Under the pieces are notes generated by a model. It made no database searches and had not been told where the DNA came from. It saw nothing but the letters and a program-made list of their open reading frames with translations. Of a DNA stretch of 64,000 nt, positions 9,787 through 20,203 are shown one piece after another. Source of the DNA: Chara braunii (taxonomy: Eukaryota; Streptophyta; Charophyceae; Charales; Characeae); assembly GCA_003427395.1 (NCBI GenBank), contig BFEA01000520.1, positions 475,765 through 539,764 on the forward strand, read 5' to 3'. The number at the start of each line of letters is the position of its first letter. The stretch's first letter is position 1. A program made the translations under genes and the position numbers.

Positions 9787-10880
9787 CTCTAAGAATGATC
9801 TGACCTAGGTCACAAATTGATGTCGTGGCCAGTCACAAATGCTAGCCACCATGGCATCTTCCAGCCTTATCCCATCTGCGGATATCTCATGACCCAAGTA
9901 CAAGATTTTAGTGACACTAAACTCAGATTTCTCTAAGTTAATCTTATAGTTGTGCTGCCGAGCGAGTGAAAGCACCGTTTCTAGTGTTAAGCATGCTCCT
10001 CGACTATTCTAATAAAGATAAGTATGTCGATAAACTTATCTAAGTAGGCATGGAACATCCTATTCATGGTGTGCAGGAATGTACTCAGTGCATTGCACAG
10101 GCGTAAGGGCATCACCACAAACTCGTACAGACCGCACCAGGTCTAAAATGCGGTTTTGTGCTGGTCCTCTGGTCTAATGGCAATTTGATGGTAGCCGGAC
10201 TTCAAGTCTATCTTAGTGAAGTACTTACATCCCTGCACCCTATCTAGAAGGTCATCGATGCGCGGTAGAGCATGCTTCAATCGCTTGAAAGCATCTTCAC
10301 ACTCATCAATCCATTCCCATGGTGTGTCAAGGCGAGTTAGATCAGTCAAAGGGTTGGCCATCGTACTATAGTTCTTGACCAGTCACCCCTAAGAATGACC
10401 TGACCTCGGTCACAAACTGAGGGCGTGGCCAGTCACGAATGCTAGCCACCTTGGCATCTTCAGGCCTTATCCCATCCGCGGATATCTCATGATATAAGTA
10501 CAAGATTTTTGTGAGACCGAACTCACATTTCTCTGAGTTAATCTTATACTTGTGTTGTTGTAGGAGTGAAAGTACAGTCTCTAAGTGTTGAGCATACTCC
10601 TCGACTGTTCTACTAAAGATAAGTATGTCGTCGAGCTACACGACAATAAACTTATCTAAGTAGTCATGGAATATCTGATTTATGGCATGTCGGAATGTAC
10701 CCCCGCATTGCAAAGGCCAAAGGGCATCACCACAAACTCGTATATACCGTCCCTGGTCTGAAATGCGATTTTGTGCTGGTCCTCCGATCTAATGGCAATT
10801 TGATGGTAGTCGGACTTCAAGTCTATCTTAGTGAAGTATATACATCCCTGCACCCTGTCCAAAAGGTCATCGACGCGCGT
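9655..10880 (-). repeat. ~600-bp tandem duplication in E2 pol
   Basis: GCTAGCCACC..GGCATCTTC occurs at 9841 and again at 10441. RNase H-proximal sequence at 9658 recurs at 10271 (613 bp spacing because of a small indel). Both copies run from the start of RNase H back through the reverse transcriptase palm. They have diverged by many substitutions, so the duplication is not recent and not a simple assembly overlap. Confidence 0.85.
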
Positions 10881-11250
10881 TAAAGGCTCTACGTTCTTCA
10901 CACTGATGGCATTGAAAGGCTCTACGTTCTTCACACTGATGGCATTGAGGCCTCTATTATCAATGCACATCCTCAATGTCCCCCCCTTCTTCGGGACAAA
11001 TAGGACTGGTGAGCCGAAGGGGGAGGTACAAGGCTATATCCAACCCTTCTTTGTGAGCTCTTTTAGTGGTCGCCTGAGTTCGTCCAATTCGGTCGGTGCC
11101 ATTCTTTAGATCCTTCCTTTGGGTATCTTGGTCCCATGAACTATCTCTATGGCATGGACAACCTCCCGTTCTACAATCCTTGAAGGCTCCTCGAACAAAT
11201 CAGGGTATTTTGAGACGACACTTTCTATCTTTGGGGTGTTCTAACGGCCT
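9787..11250 (-). pseudogene. Reverse transcriptase of E2, partially duplicated
   Basis: The finger and palm motifs read [40 protein letters not shown] and [13 protein letters not shown], mainly in 10680-10976, with many breaks. The catalytic YLDD exists in two damaged forms because of the tandem duplication. In the right copy near 10624-10640 the Tyr codon is TAG (VV-stop-LDDILIF). In the left copy near 10020-10035 a short deletion removes VVYLD. The enzyme cannot be active. A 33-bp tandem duplication (10883-10948) adds a repeated [11 protein letters not shown] block. Confidence 0.85.
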
Positions 11251-11257
11251 CCCCTTT

Positions 11258-11783
11258 TTAAGAGACAAAGACTAGGTACATACTCTCCGCTTGATTCTGT
11301 TTATAATAATTATAAAAGGCAGACGCACGTATACACTTGTTAGTGCCTATCAGACTGCTAACTTTATACTTGGTTAGTTTGACCATTCCTCCCTTCCGGT
11401 AGTGCATGCTTAAGTACCTTTCGGTCCAGTTCAAACCGGGGCTTTGCAACCTCGAGGTAGTACATACCTAACAACATATCAAAAGGTAAGTCATCGCTAA
11501 CTAGGAACAAAATCTTATGATTCCATTCCCCGCCTACATAGTAGAAGGTGCAGACCACGTCCTTAACATAGTCATCCACAACCATGCGCTCTTTGTTGGC
11601 TAAGGTAGACCCTACAAATCTACCTAAGCGCTGCACCCGCTCCCCTAGGTGCAGTCTCTCAACGCAGTCGGGACTTATGAAGTCTCGCGTGGAGCCAATG
11701 TCTACGAAGGCACCACATTTGTGGCCACCAACACCGACTTCCACAACGAAGTGCTCCCCTCTTGGACCTCTACTAAGTGCCAT
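11258..11783 (-). pseudogene. Protease of E2
   Basis: The retropepsin domain reads GEHFVVEVGVGG, then GAFVDIGSTRDFIS at the active site, and later DDLPFDMLLGMYYLE. The catalytic motif is DIGS, shared with E6, against DSGS or DSGA in the other elements, so it marks the E2/E6 lineage. The region 11258-11449 continues towards reverse transcriptase in another frame. Upstream, the pol N-terminus (11850-12044) reads ELQLGKRIGPVEVITAS and overlaps the gag end in the -1 frame. Confidence 0.8.
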
Positions 11784-11977
11784 TCAAGACTCGTGAGGGT
11801 CTCTTGCCGACCACTCACTTTGCAAGTTCTCTAAGGCCTTAGACACATCCTACGAACAGAGTATCGTTGGGTCACAATGTGTCTGCGGGGTGACTAAAGA
11901 GTCAAAAGCTTCAGCCAACTCTTGAAGTGGGGAGAGTACATCACCCACTTCATCAGGAGTAGAAGCAGTTATAACTT

Positions 11978-12309
11978 CTACTGGCCCGATGCGTTTCCCG
12001 AGTTGGAGCTCGTAGAAGCCCCACCTTGTGAGAAGAATTCCCAAAACCGCCTTTGGGAGCTATCTTCTACGTCACTTTCACGTTCTTGCATCTGAACTGC
12101 TGATGGTCGTACTCGCCGCAGTTGATACAAGCACCTCGCGAATAGCGATCTCGCCATACATCTTGTTCCAGACCCGCCCTCACCCAAGCTGGTATTTTGG
12201 TTGAGTTATGGGTCTTCCCTTGACTCTTTGATTGACCGCCCTTGCTGTGGCCACCTGCCTTAACCTTTACAAGAGGCGAGGTTGCTACCCTCGACACTAT
12301 CCTCGTCAT
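11978..12309 (-). pseudogene. E2 Gag nucleocapsid and gag/pol overlap
   Basis: A zinc knuckle CINCGEYDHQQFRC (CX2CX4HX4C with all four ligands) lies in the 12067-12309 frame. After an indel, the Gag tail continues in 11978-12187 and ends GGASTSSNSGNASGQ followed by TAG at 11978-11980. E6 has the matching tail (GGASAST..GNTSGQ), which supports both as the natural C-terminus. Pol is open in the -1 frame across this end. Confidence 0.75.
11993..11999 (-). other. Putative -1 ribosomal frameshift site GGGAAAC (E2)
   Basis: On the minus strand gag reads TCG GGA AAC GCA TCG GGC CAG TAG. The heptamer G GGA AAC is a canonical X XXY YYZ slip site in the correct frame, the same heptamer used at some retroviral gag-pro junctions. 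Shifting by -1 opens GK-R-I-GPVEV, the conserved pol N-terminus. E6 has the same heptamer at the same distance from its stop. Confidence 0.65.
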
Positions 12310-12477
12310 CTAACTTTGTGTCGTCCACTAAGTCGAAGTAATCATCGATCTCAGTTTGATTCCCTTCGGAATCAACCATCATCAATCGACTACCTTTCTT
12401 TTTCCACTCTTGTGGACTCGTCTTCTTTCTTCCATCAGTAAAGGTTTGTTGGGCTCCGCCTAGCCTAGCCTCTAAAT

Positions 12478-13017
12478 CTAGGCCTTCTTGTTGAAGGAGT
12501 CCGGAGTGTGATATTCGATGTTGGCCTCACTGACCAGCAAGTTCTTGATGTCTGTGGGAAGACATCTCAGATACATGGTCATGAGGACCTGCGGATCATA
12601 GCGCACGTCGGGGACAACACTGAGACGCTCCACGACAGAGGTAAGCTCACGCGCGGACTTGTACTTTTTAGTATCAAGTCGGGTCAACGCGTCAGTGGCC
12701 TGATGGGCCTACTGCGGGTTGTGCCATCGCGTTTCTACCAACTCCATAAAGCTCTCTAAGGTATGGGTCTTAGCCCAAACATTCATACGGTTGTCGAACC
12801 CTTTCGAGGGTAATAACCCATCTAGTCATCAGGCTGCCGAACCCTCCAAATACGAGGTGACAGTGATCACCTCTTCCTCTACCAACGTCCTCTTTGCCCT
12901 AACCCACACTCGAACCGTTCCCAACCAAGTGTCAAGAGCCTCATCCTTCCTATCATCTGAGAAGGTTGAGGGTGGCTTGAGTGGGGTCTTGGGGTATCGA
13001 GGCCGCTGTTCGCGCAC
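12478..13017 (-). pseudogene. E2 Gag capsid region
   Basis: Fragments match the E6 capsid: PSTFSDDRKDEALDTWLGTV, YLEGSAA, then after a break TKKYKSARELTSVVERLSVVPDVRYDP and LMTMYLRCLPTDIKNLLV. In E6 the same order is DKKEEDLDTWV, LLEGSATRWL, KRYRTVREVTNVVE and AYLRCLPTDVKN. The capsid domain is therefore real but interrupted, probably near 12690-12830, where no frame carries it. Confidence 0.75.
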
Positions 13018-13135
13018 TGGCGGGACCGACTATTGTATAGCACCAGCCGCTGTTCCGGAAGACGAAGAAGGAACACTATGTGCTGCTGCTGCTGAAGTAC
13101 CGCTTGGCAAACTGCTAAAATGAGACATAGTAGGG

Positions 13136-13855
13136 CTAGTCATCACCGACGAGGAAACCGACAATGGGAAAACTAGAGGCTAGCCCACCTGTTGGGGATG
13201 GGAAAGCTCTTCCCATTCCTTGCATGGTACTCAGTATCTGGTCAAGGGAGTCTTGGATAGCATCCAGTTTGCTGTCCATGTATGCATGCATGGAAAGGAG
13301 ACCTGCCTTGAGGATCCGCGTGTTGTCATTAATGAGAGCATCGTCTAACCCTTCTACTGCAGCTTTGACTGCCTCCCTATTCTCTAGTCTAGCTTTCCTA
13401 GTTCTAATCTCATTCTCTCTTTCAGTAGCTTCTTTCTTCTCTAACCGGAAGTGGATCAACTCCACTTATTGGAGTTCAATGGCTTCCCTAGTGCGTGGAG
13501 GTGGCGAGCTGTACTGCGAGCCCGCCATCTGACTAGAAGAACTGCTTGTTGCCACTGTGTTGGATGTGGCCTGCGAAGTGTCCGGCATGCCTAAGCTCAT
13601 CTGGCCAGATGTAGAAGTTGATGTAGCAGCAGAAGTAGCCATAGTTGTTGAAGTGGCTGTTGCCGCTGGAAGCGTTTGCTCGCCTGCTGCTGCCACTTCT
13701 CTAGCCCTTTGTAAGCATTCGGCTACTGCTTCCTGTCGCAAAGCCCTCTCTTCCCCAAGGGGTAAAGCTTGGTGCACTATTGGAATCCTAAGGGACTCCT
13801 GATGTGCCACCCTCCTTCCTGCAGATCTCTCCTCACCACCGCCTTGTCCACTCAT
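13136..13855 (-). pseudogene. E2 Gag N-terminal region
   Basis: The frame 13466-13855 begins MSGQGGGEERSAGRRVAHQE and contains an Ala/Thr/Ser-rich low-complexity stretch. It ends PPPRTREAIELQ with a stop. The next frame-compatible piece, 13136-13465, starts MELIHFRLEKKEATERENE and is a charged helix of coiled-coil type. E6 shows the same two-part organisation (AAARAKRALAAA, then DVEERRNRYRMRKARL). The stop at about 13466 looks like a single nonsense change. The start at 13855 is the likely Gag start. Confidence 0.7.
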
Positions 13856-15380
13856 TAGCTAGGCAGACACTGCCTGCACTACTGCCCTCACTGGAGCCTA
13901 CCACAACATGTATCTGACCGGGTTAAAAAATAAATAAAAATAAATAAATATTTGGTAAGTTGCTTAGGCTACTGTTCAGGCGGTATCAACAACATTCATA
14001 CAAACTGTACACATGGTCTATTGACTTTATTCCTATGATTAGTTTCACTCACAGCAGCTTCGATCAGAACTGGCTATGGTAGAACACTACAATACTAATC
14101 TAGGCTCTCTATTAGGTGTTAGCAGTCTGTCACCAACCAATCAAAAATAAAAATAAATCATGTGAGCAGATGTATGGACAATGGGTATGTTTGCGATGAA
14201 CAATTGAATGTCAATTGGAATCTCCCTCCCCTATATCCAACGTGCCTGTTCACACCATCAAGCAACGGTGTCTAAGGTGTGCATCAACAGCCCACCCCTG
14301 TGCCCCGGGAATATGCTTATGACCAGTACTACCCTTTCCTTATCCTCACGTGCAATGAGCCTTACGTCTGACTGATCTGGCTGATCAAGAGGCAGTTTAA
14401 GGACAACCCCCAAGGTCCTCAGGAATTATTTAACGTCGCAGACAGGACGATGATCACAGCCAGTGGACAGTTCAGAACTCCGCCAGAAATGTTTATACAT
14501 GGTCTCTGCATACCCCTCTATCAGCGCAGCAAACAGGCTTAAAGGACAAAGTAGCATGGCCTGCGTGTACTCCTCCCATGGGTTGGCATGGTGACCGTGA
14601 CCCGTGCTTCGACCAGGACCCTTCAGAGGCACCGCCCTCTCCTGCCAGATGCGCCACCGGGAAGAATGTCGTCTCTCGAGGCAGAGAGCTCACGACTCCT
14701 CATGAAGAGAGGACTCTCAAGGTTGGACTCACTTCCTCACGGTAAGAAGAGATTGAGAGGGTAGATAAGGTAAGGGAACAGCGTACCTGGAGATAGCTGC
14801 CCCCAACCACAGATTTCTCACCAATTGAGCCAATGTGCATTTCGATGACCGGCCGTAGCTTCGGTACCACCCACAACGCAATGTAGTGCCACCTCAGCCA
14901 AAATGCCACATCAGCATGNNNNNNNNNNNNNNNNNNNNNNNNNNNNNNNNNNNNNNNNNNNNNNNNNNNNNNNNNNNNNNNNNNNNNNNNNNNNNNNNNN
15001 NNNNNNNNNNNNNNNNNNNNNNNNNNNNNNNNNNNNNNNNNNNNNNNNNNNNNNNNNNNNNNNNNNNNNNNNNNNNNNNNNNNNNNNNNNNNNNNNNNNN
15101 NNNNNNNNNNNNNNNNNNNNNNNNNNNNNNNNNNNNNNACCGGCCGTAGCTTCGGTACCACCCACAACGCAATGTAGTGCCACCTCAGCCAAAATGCCAC
15201 ATCAGCATGCTCTCATCATCATACATACATCCGTTGTTGCCACAACTCCCACATTGTCACCACAGCCTTCCTGCGACGCACGCCTCTACCTGGGTGTCGC
15301 GTTGTTAAGCCAGCGCCAGTGTATCCTGTCAACGCACCAAGTAACAATGTCGCCAGCGACAGATAGGCGATCTCGAACCA
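13856..15380 (-). other. E2 leader, including an assembly gap
   Basis: About 1.5 kb with no supported gene. TGCCACATCAGCATG and GCCACCTCAG motifs near 14885-14918 and 15180-15209 recall the ACGT-core array of E1. The open frames across 14700-15200 are artefacts of translating N. Confidence 0.6.
14848..15209. other. Assembly gap with duplicated flanks
   Basis: 220 N occupy 14919-15138. The 71 bp before the gap (14848-14918) are repeated after it (15139-15209), so the gap most likely joins two contigs that overlap and contains no missing sequence. Confidence 0.85.
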
Positions 15381-15392
15381 GCTCTGATACCA
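15381..15392 (-). other. E2 primer-binding site, initiator-Met tRNA
   Basis: The minus strand reads TGGTATCAGAGC, three bases after the LTR end TTGCA (AATTTGG junction), identical in layout to E1. Confidence 0.9.
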
Positions 15393-15395
15393 AAT

Positions 15396-16488
15396 TGCAA
15401 GGAATATGAGCAAGAGCGATATACAGGAAACCAAATTGCAAAATCACGCAGTAGTCCAAATAGTCATGTCCAAGCAGAGAGCTCAGATGCACCAAGATTC
15501 CATCCAAATAAGAAAAATACAATAACCTCGTGAACCAATGTTCAAGCCCTCAGGCCACACCAACACATTATTCAATGTCGCTCCTCTCTGTCTGGGACCC
15601 AGTGCCCAGCCTACCCTACTTGCCTACCTAGCCAATCTACGTTCATACAACAGGCTCACGTTGACTTTGAAGACCAATGTACATGTCGTCAACACAAATG
15701 CCGACCTCCCACATACACCAGGTATGTATCCTCGTCTTCCCTCATCACCCCCTGTCAGCCACTTCTGCCCCTCCTCCCGAAGACCTCCTGTCACCCTCCT
15801 CTGCCTCGCACCCTCCAGTCCGGCTACGGTCGCTAGCGCCCTGCTGCCCCTGCATCTCCCGCGCGCGCCCCAGCCCAAGCTAGCGCATGCAGACACTTGC
15901 TTGCTAGCGCACCAGCGTGTCCGCAATGCCAGCATTGGCCAGAATACCCAGCTCTGGCCTGCCTCCTCCCTACATGGGAGAGGTTGCAGGTGCTGGACTA
16001 TGTGGACCTGGCCGTCGAAGTTTCCAGTAGCTTCCGGTCGGGCCCCAGTGGCTGTGCCCAGGCCAACTCTGACAGTTACAGGCGTGGGCCCTTTTTAGTT
16101 GGGAGCGCCCAGAACTTTCCAGGCTTCGAGTTGTTTGCTGCATTTGCACTGGCCCACGGGATAGATACGACGACAATGCTGCTTTCTTGTTGGTCCATGG
16201 CCACTTCGTGATGTGTCGGCCTCTCAATGTGTGTGCCCGGGGCACAACCACCAGCACCCTGGGCTCAACTGCCTGGCGGAGTTGCCTCTTCTAGAGGAGC
16301 CCAGGATAAGGCCCAGTCGCTCTTCAACCAACTGTCGTGCAGCAACTGTCTGAGACCTGCGCTGGAAATGCTGAGATAAGGGCCTCTCGTGGATCTTCAG
16401 GCCCACCTTCACTTAGGGCGGGCAAGAGACTTGCTGGGGGCCACAGTCAGGACATATGCCTGTTGTCTAAGGGCCCCCTGAGGAGACA
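15396..16488 (-). repeat. E2 5' LTR
   Basis: Bounded by TGTCTCCTCAGG at its start (16488 on the minus strand) and TTGCA at its end, next to the primer site; about 1.09 kb. The part at 16270-16440 shares blocks such as CCCGCCCTAAGTGAAGG, GGCCCTT and AGTTGGTTGAAGA with the plus-strand segment 39510-39640, so a related LTR exists there. The outer end is 11 bp from E3. Confidence 0.65.
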
Positions 16489-16494
16489 TTCGTG

Positions 16495-16499
16495 ACAAA
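16495..16499. other. E3 target-site duplication, left copy
   Basis: CAAA at 16496-16499 matches CAAA at 24297-24300. The preceding A at 16495 equals the final A of the LTR, so a 5-bp reading (ACAAA) cannot be excluded. Confidence 0.75.
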
Positions 16500-17432
16500 T
16501 GAAATGGTATTCACCAGTTCGCAGTAGCTGATGCCGATCCTAGGGCTCGATCCCTAGTCCCCACCTTACCAGTGCATAGTACCTGTGTCAACCCCGAGAG
16601 TTGAACCCGCGACCTGTGTATTTGTAACAGTTGATAGGCTGTCGTAGGGTCCATAGGTAGCCAGGGTTCGATCTGTAGACCTGTCAGATAGGAGTCCCAG
16701 TCAGGTCTAGAGGTCGTAGTTGTAGCCTTCTCGAAGAGTAAGGGTCGTAGCTGCTACAGTCCAGAAGGGTGAAAGTCGTAGCTGCTACAGTACCAAAAGG
16801 CCAAGTTCACGGCCTTCCGGAAGGTCTGAGTAGTGGCCTTTCGGAGTGTCCCACACTTAGGCTAAGGCAAGTGGGTAAGTGGCGAGGCATGTGGTGGAGT
16901 CTGGCCGTGTTGAGTCAGCAGTCCCAGTCCTAGGCAGTCCTGGTCCAGTCAAGCAAGTACCGCATGGGACTGTGTGCACTTCGGGTCTGGGAAAGGGGCC
17001 AGACCAACGCACTGCAGAAGTATAAATCGAGAGGCAGCGCCCAGCCATTCATTCATTCCTGCGTGAGCCATGTGGAAGCGCTGCCACAGCGGCTTCTGCG
17101 AGGTGGTCTGCAGTGAAGCCCGAAGACGAAGAGGGCAGAGAGACAAAGCTTAGCCATAGTGATAGGGTAGCGGCGGCAATAACCGCCATGGCTGTAGTTA
17201 GTATTCAGTGTGTGAGTGTGTTTGAGTGAACAGAGTGTTAAGCATGGGATATCCACGGTGATCCATTGTATGCGAACAGAGAGTTGTATGGGCGCTGTGA
17301 CGCCATAGCCTTTGGAAGTGAACTCGTATCTGGGTTGCCATATCTCTGAGTACTGAGTGGGCGCATGTCGCCAGTTTGCTGCGCTACTGTTTGCATGCAT
17401 GTAAAGTGTGAATGAAAGCGAGTCTGATTGCA
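16500..17432 (+). repeat. E3 5' LTR
   Basis: Contains a TATAAAT box at 17021-17027 followed by the segment GAGGCAGCGCCCAGCCATTC, conserved in the solo LTR (38530) and E8 (40383), the likely transcription start region. Short GTCGTAGCTGCTACAG repeats lie near 16745-16795. Three TTCGATC/TCGATCC-like motifs recur in its first 250 bp. Confidence 0.9.
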
Positions 17433-17433
17433 T

Positions 17434-17445
17434 TGGTATCGGAGC
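17434..17445 (+). other. E3 primer-binding site
   Basis: TGGTATCGGAGC, one base after the LTR end. It differs by one base (A to G) from the standard initiator-Met primer site, a variant also used by E8, E10 and E11. Confidence 0.9.
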
Positions 17446-17609
17446 TGGTACCCCCTATTCCACGCGCCGCGTTGTGTCGCAGGGAGGTGATGTGCCATAG
17501 CTGAGGTGGCCGCCGAGAGAAGAAGTTCGCCATAGTGGACCTGGAGGTTGGAGAAGCCGCCGCGCATACCTGCAGAGAAGACCACGACGAAGAAGAAGAC
17601 CGAGAGAGA

Positions 17610-17651
<42 letters not shown>

Positions 17652-18400
17652 AAGGTTGAGCGATACAAGATTGGCTTACCACGGTTCTGCGTTGAAGACA
17701 TCGCTACGGCGAGAGAGAGAGAGAGAGAGAGAGGGAGAGGAGAGAGATGAGCGATACAAGTTTGGTTGTCACTTACCTGTGCAGTGTGCCGTGCAGTTCC
17801 ACGAAGTGAGAGGTGGCCATAGCCACGGAGCTCGACCACAGAGAACGAAGGAGGTTGAAAGAGAAGGCGGAGGAGGAGACTGAGAAGGGAGAGAGAAGCC
17901 ATAGCCGAGGAGGTGAAGGGAGAGACGATAAAAAAAAGGAAGAAAGAAGACAGCCGGGGTGAAGAGAAAGGTGGCGAGGAAGGAGAAAGGAAGGAGAAGG
18001 GTGGTGAGGAAGAGAAGCCGGCAACCATAGCCGACCGGAAGAGTTGACCGGAGTTGACCAGGCGTTGACCGGTGTTGACCGGGAGTTGACTGGAGGTGCT
18101 GACCAGCACTGACCAGGGTTGACCGAGGGTTGACTGCAGCGTTGACCAAGCGTTGACCAAGGCGTTGACCAAGACCGTTGACCACGATTTTGACCAAGCT
18201 GGAGCCGGTATATTCTCGCCAAGCATTGAGCCTATCCCCTTGCCCTATGGATGTGCACACACCCAGTGGTCCTGGCAGAGTCAAGTCTGTCTGTCTCTTC
18301 TTTCTGCATTGAGTCTCTTCTGTCCAGGTGTAGGAACTTTGTGGATGAAGGATAGGGCCTCGTTGACCAAACCCCTGCCGGCCTAAGTAGAGCTAAAGAC
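17446..18400 (+). other. E3 leader with GA microsatellites
   Basis: No supported ORF on the plus strand. GA-rich microsatellites occupy about 17598-17655 and 17712-17745. The long minus-strand open frames (to 280 residues) are translations of these repeats and of the TTGACC array. The segment 18216-18435 is also conserved in E8 (40735-40932). Confidence 0.7.
18043..18198 (+). promoter_or_regulatory. Array of TTGACC (W-box-like) motifs in E3 leader
   Basis: Twelve TTGAC(C/T) and two CTGACC occur in about 155 bp, mostly spaced 10-12 bp apart. TTGAC(C/T) is the core bound by plant WRKY factors. The motif density is seen; regulation is inferred. The 10-12 bp spacing would place sites on one helix face. 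Confidence 0.6.
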
Positions 18401-18599
18401 TATGTTTGATAACTCGACTGTCCCGGAGGACACGAACCATCCCAAGGACCGGTACAGACCTGCGGGCTGCTCGGTGTGGCATGGTAGGCCCGAAAAGCTG
18501 AGCTGTGGGTTGCACAACAAGCAGTCTACGTGTTGAGAGACCTGCTGATCACGTCGTCTTGTTTGCGACGTTAGGGCCAAAGTCAGGCGGTTGAGAGAT

Positions 18600-19789
18600 A
18601 ACGTGGGGAAGTTATGTGAAGGCGCCATTGAGGGTGCCAAAGCAGTAGCCACCGTCGAGAGCGAGGCCAGACCCCGCAAGGACCCAGTTAAGCTTAAGTT
18701 CCCAGACGCGTAAGGCGGGAAGCCTGAGGAGAATTTCGATAACCGGGAGGCTAGCGTAAACAATTATGTTTACTTATAGCATATCGCACAGGACGATCAG
18801 GTCCTTCTAGCCTTCCAAGCCCTCAAGGAGGAAGCGACTAGTTTCGCTAGGTCCCTCGCGCGCGCGGCCGGTTGCGAAAACAACATGGTCGCTTATTCCA
18901 AAGTCAACCCCCTCCCTCAATTCCTCAAGCTCCTTAGGGAGCGGTTTGCTGATCTTCGCAGGGGCGTAAGAGCCTCTGATAAACTCCAAACCATCCACTC
19001 ACGACAATGGAGGAGTGCCAGGGCGACCTGGTGGCCGTCGCGGACCATGGGGTGACTTAGTCCCAACTGGTCCAACTTTTCTATCGTGCCATGCCAGAGC
19101 CCTTACGAGGGCATTTCTTTGACAAATCCCAACAGTCCACCATGACGTATAATGCGCTCAGTACGGAAGTGGTGTTGTTCGAGGCAAAGTCCATGCCAGT
19201 TTCCACTTTCTGGCATAAGGACTTAGACAAGGGTAAAAAGTGGAAAGGTCGTACCATCTCTGGCCAAGTCAGGGCCAAGGATCACATGATCCTTATGCTG
19301 GAGGAAGGTGGTACTGATGAGGTCCCCTACAGCCAGATNGNGTGNGGNCTTGAGGAGGAGGACANNAGCGTAGGACAGGGGAGGTCTTATGCTGCTATAG
19401 CGGTTGGAGGGAGGCCGCAGGGCAGAGGAGGCAGGGGCCAAAGGGGCCAGGCCATGGGAGGCCGAGGATCGGGCGCACAAGGGGTTGGCGGTCAAGGGAA
19501 CCGTCAAGCGGGAGGTAGGGGTCAAGGTCCCCCGCCGAATCGCCAAGGTCCTAGTCGGTCCCCACAGCGACGAGGTGGCAGGTCACCTCAAACGTCAGGA
19601 GGTTGGCACCCAGGCTGGCCACAAGGCCAGCCCTGGGAAGATCTGGGCCTGGACCAGAAAATTTGGCAGCAGCGGATGGAGCAGGGCTAATGCATTTACT
19701 GTGGTGACCCTGCCCATATCATAAAATATTGTCCTAAGTATAGACAGGCCCGATGGGCTGCCCAGGAGTCAAAAGGCCGCCGCCGGTAG
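18600..19789 (+). pseudogene. E3 Gag
   Basis: Capsid sequence is recognisable from about 18786 (LLAFQALKEEATSFARSL, then PLPQFLKLLRERFADLRRG). A frameshift near 19005 is followed by EECQGDLVAVADHG and, in 19091-19690, MPEPLRGHFFDKSQQS. A Gly/Arg-rich stretch (19430-19590) precedes the knuckle. The knuckle CIYCGDPAHIIKYC (19691-19732) is a complete CX2CX4HX4C but sits directly after an in-frame TAA (19688). Gag ends TCA AAA GGC CGC CGC CGG TAG at 19789. Six ambiguous bases lie at 19339-19366. Confidence 0.8.
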
Positions 19790-20203
19790 GGGTCGCAACT
19801 GCCCCTATTCTTAGGCCATGTGGGGAAGCGTGTGCGCGCATAGAGGAAACTCCCACACCACATGAGCCTTCGGCAGAGGTTGCAGGCCATTGCCTAGTTA
19901 GCTGTCCAGAGACTGCTTGTGTTAGCGTCTCTCTAGGCACTTCCCTCACAGGCGTGGCAAAGGAATTGAAAGAGAGGATGCCAGCCTGGGCCAAAATGAA
20001 GAAAGATAGCAAAGGGCAGCTAGTACAAGTAGATGTAGAGGTTTTCAGGAGTAGAGTTGGGGCCCTTATAGACTCAGGGGCCACCTGGAGTTACATTAGC
20101 CATAGGGCGCTGAAAAAGCTGAGGCTAGGGTAAAAAGTCCAGAAGTTGGAAGACCCCATAGTTAGTGTCCTCGCAGACAACCGCACCAAGACCTCCCTCA
20201 AAT
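19753..20203 (+). pseudogene. E3 protease, N-terminal part
   Basis: This frame overlaps the gag end by -1 (GTC AAA AGG CCG CCG CCG GTA GGG). It contains the pol linker, then VFRSRVGALIDSGATWSYISHRALKKLRLG with the active-site motif DSGA. A TAA follows at about 20133, and downstream residues (KLEDPIVSVLADNRTKTSLK) run up to the left inversion breakpoint near 20203. The rest of the protease ([17 protein letters not shown]) lies in the inverted segment on the opposite strand. Confidence 0.8.

Larger units (their letters stand above)
8160..16488 (-). mobile_element. E2: decayed Ty3/gypsy element
   Basis: In minus-strand order the parts are LTR (16488-15396), primer site (15392-15381), leader with an assembly gap, gag (13855-11978), protease (11783-11364), reverse transcriptase, RNase H and integrase (to 8215). 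Nearly every module has frameshifts. A 600-bp tandem duplication lies in reverse transcriptase/RNase H. Protein sequence is closest to E6, and the two share the unusual protease motif DIGSTR and a GGGAAAC frameshift site. No 3' LTR is recognised, so the element is 3' truncated or its LTR is decayed. Confidence 0.8.

Noticed and set aside
14700-15200. Open frames up to 168 codons
   Set aside because: They are mostly translated N from the assembly gap.
17535-17883. Arg/Glu repeat proteins
   Set aside because: Direct translation of the GA microsatellite inside a retroelement leader.
17384-18226. 280-codon open frame on the minus strand in the E3 leader
   Set aside because: It translates GA microsatellites and the TTGACC array in antisense; two other frames are open over the same stretch, and no domain is visible.
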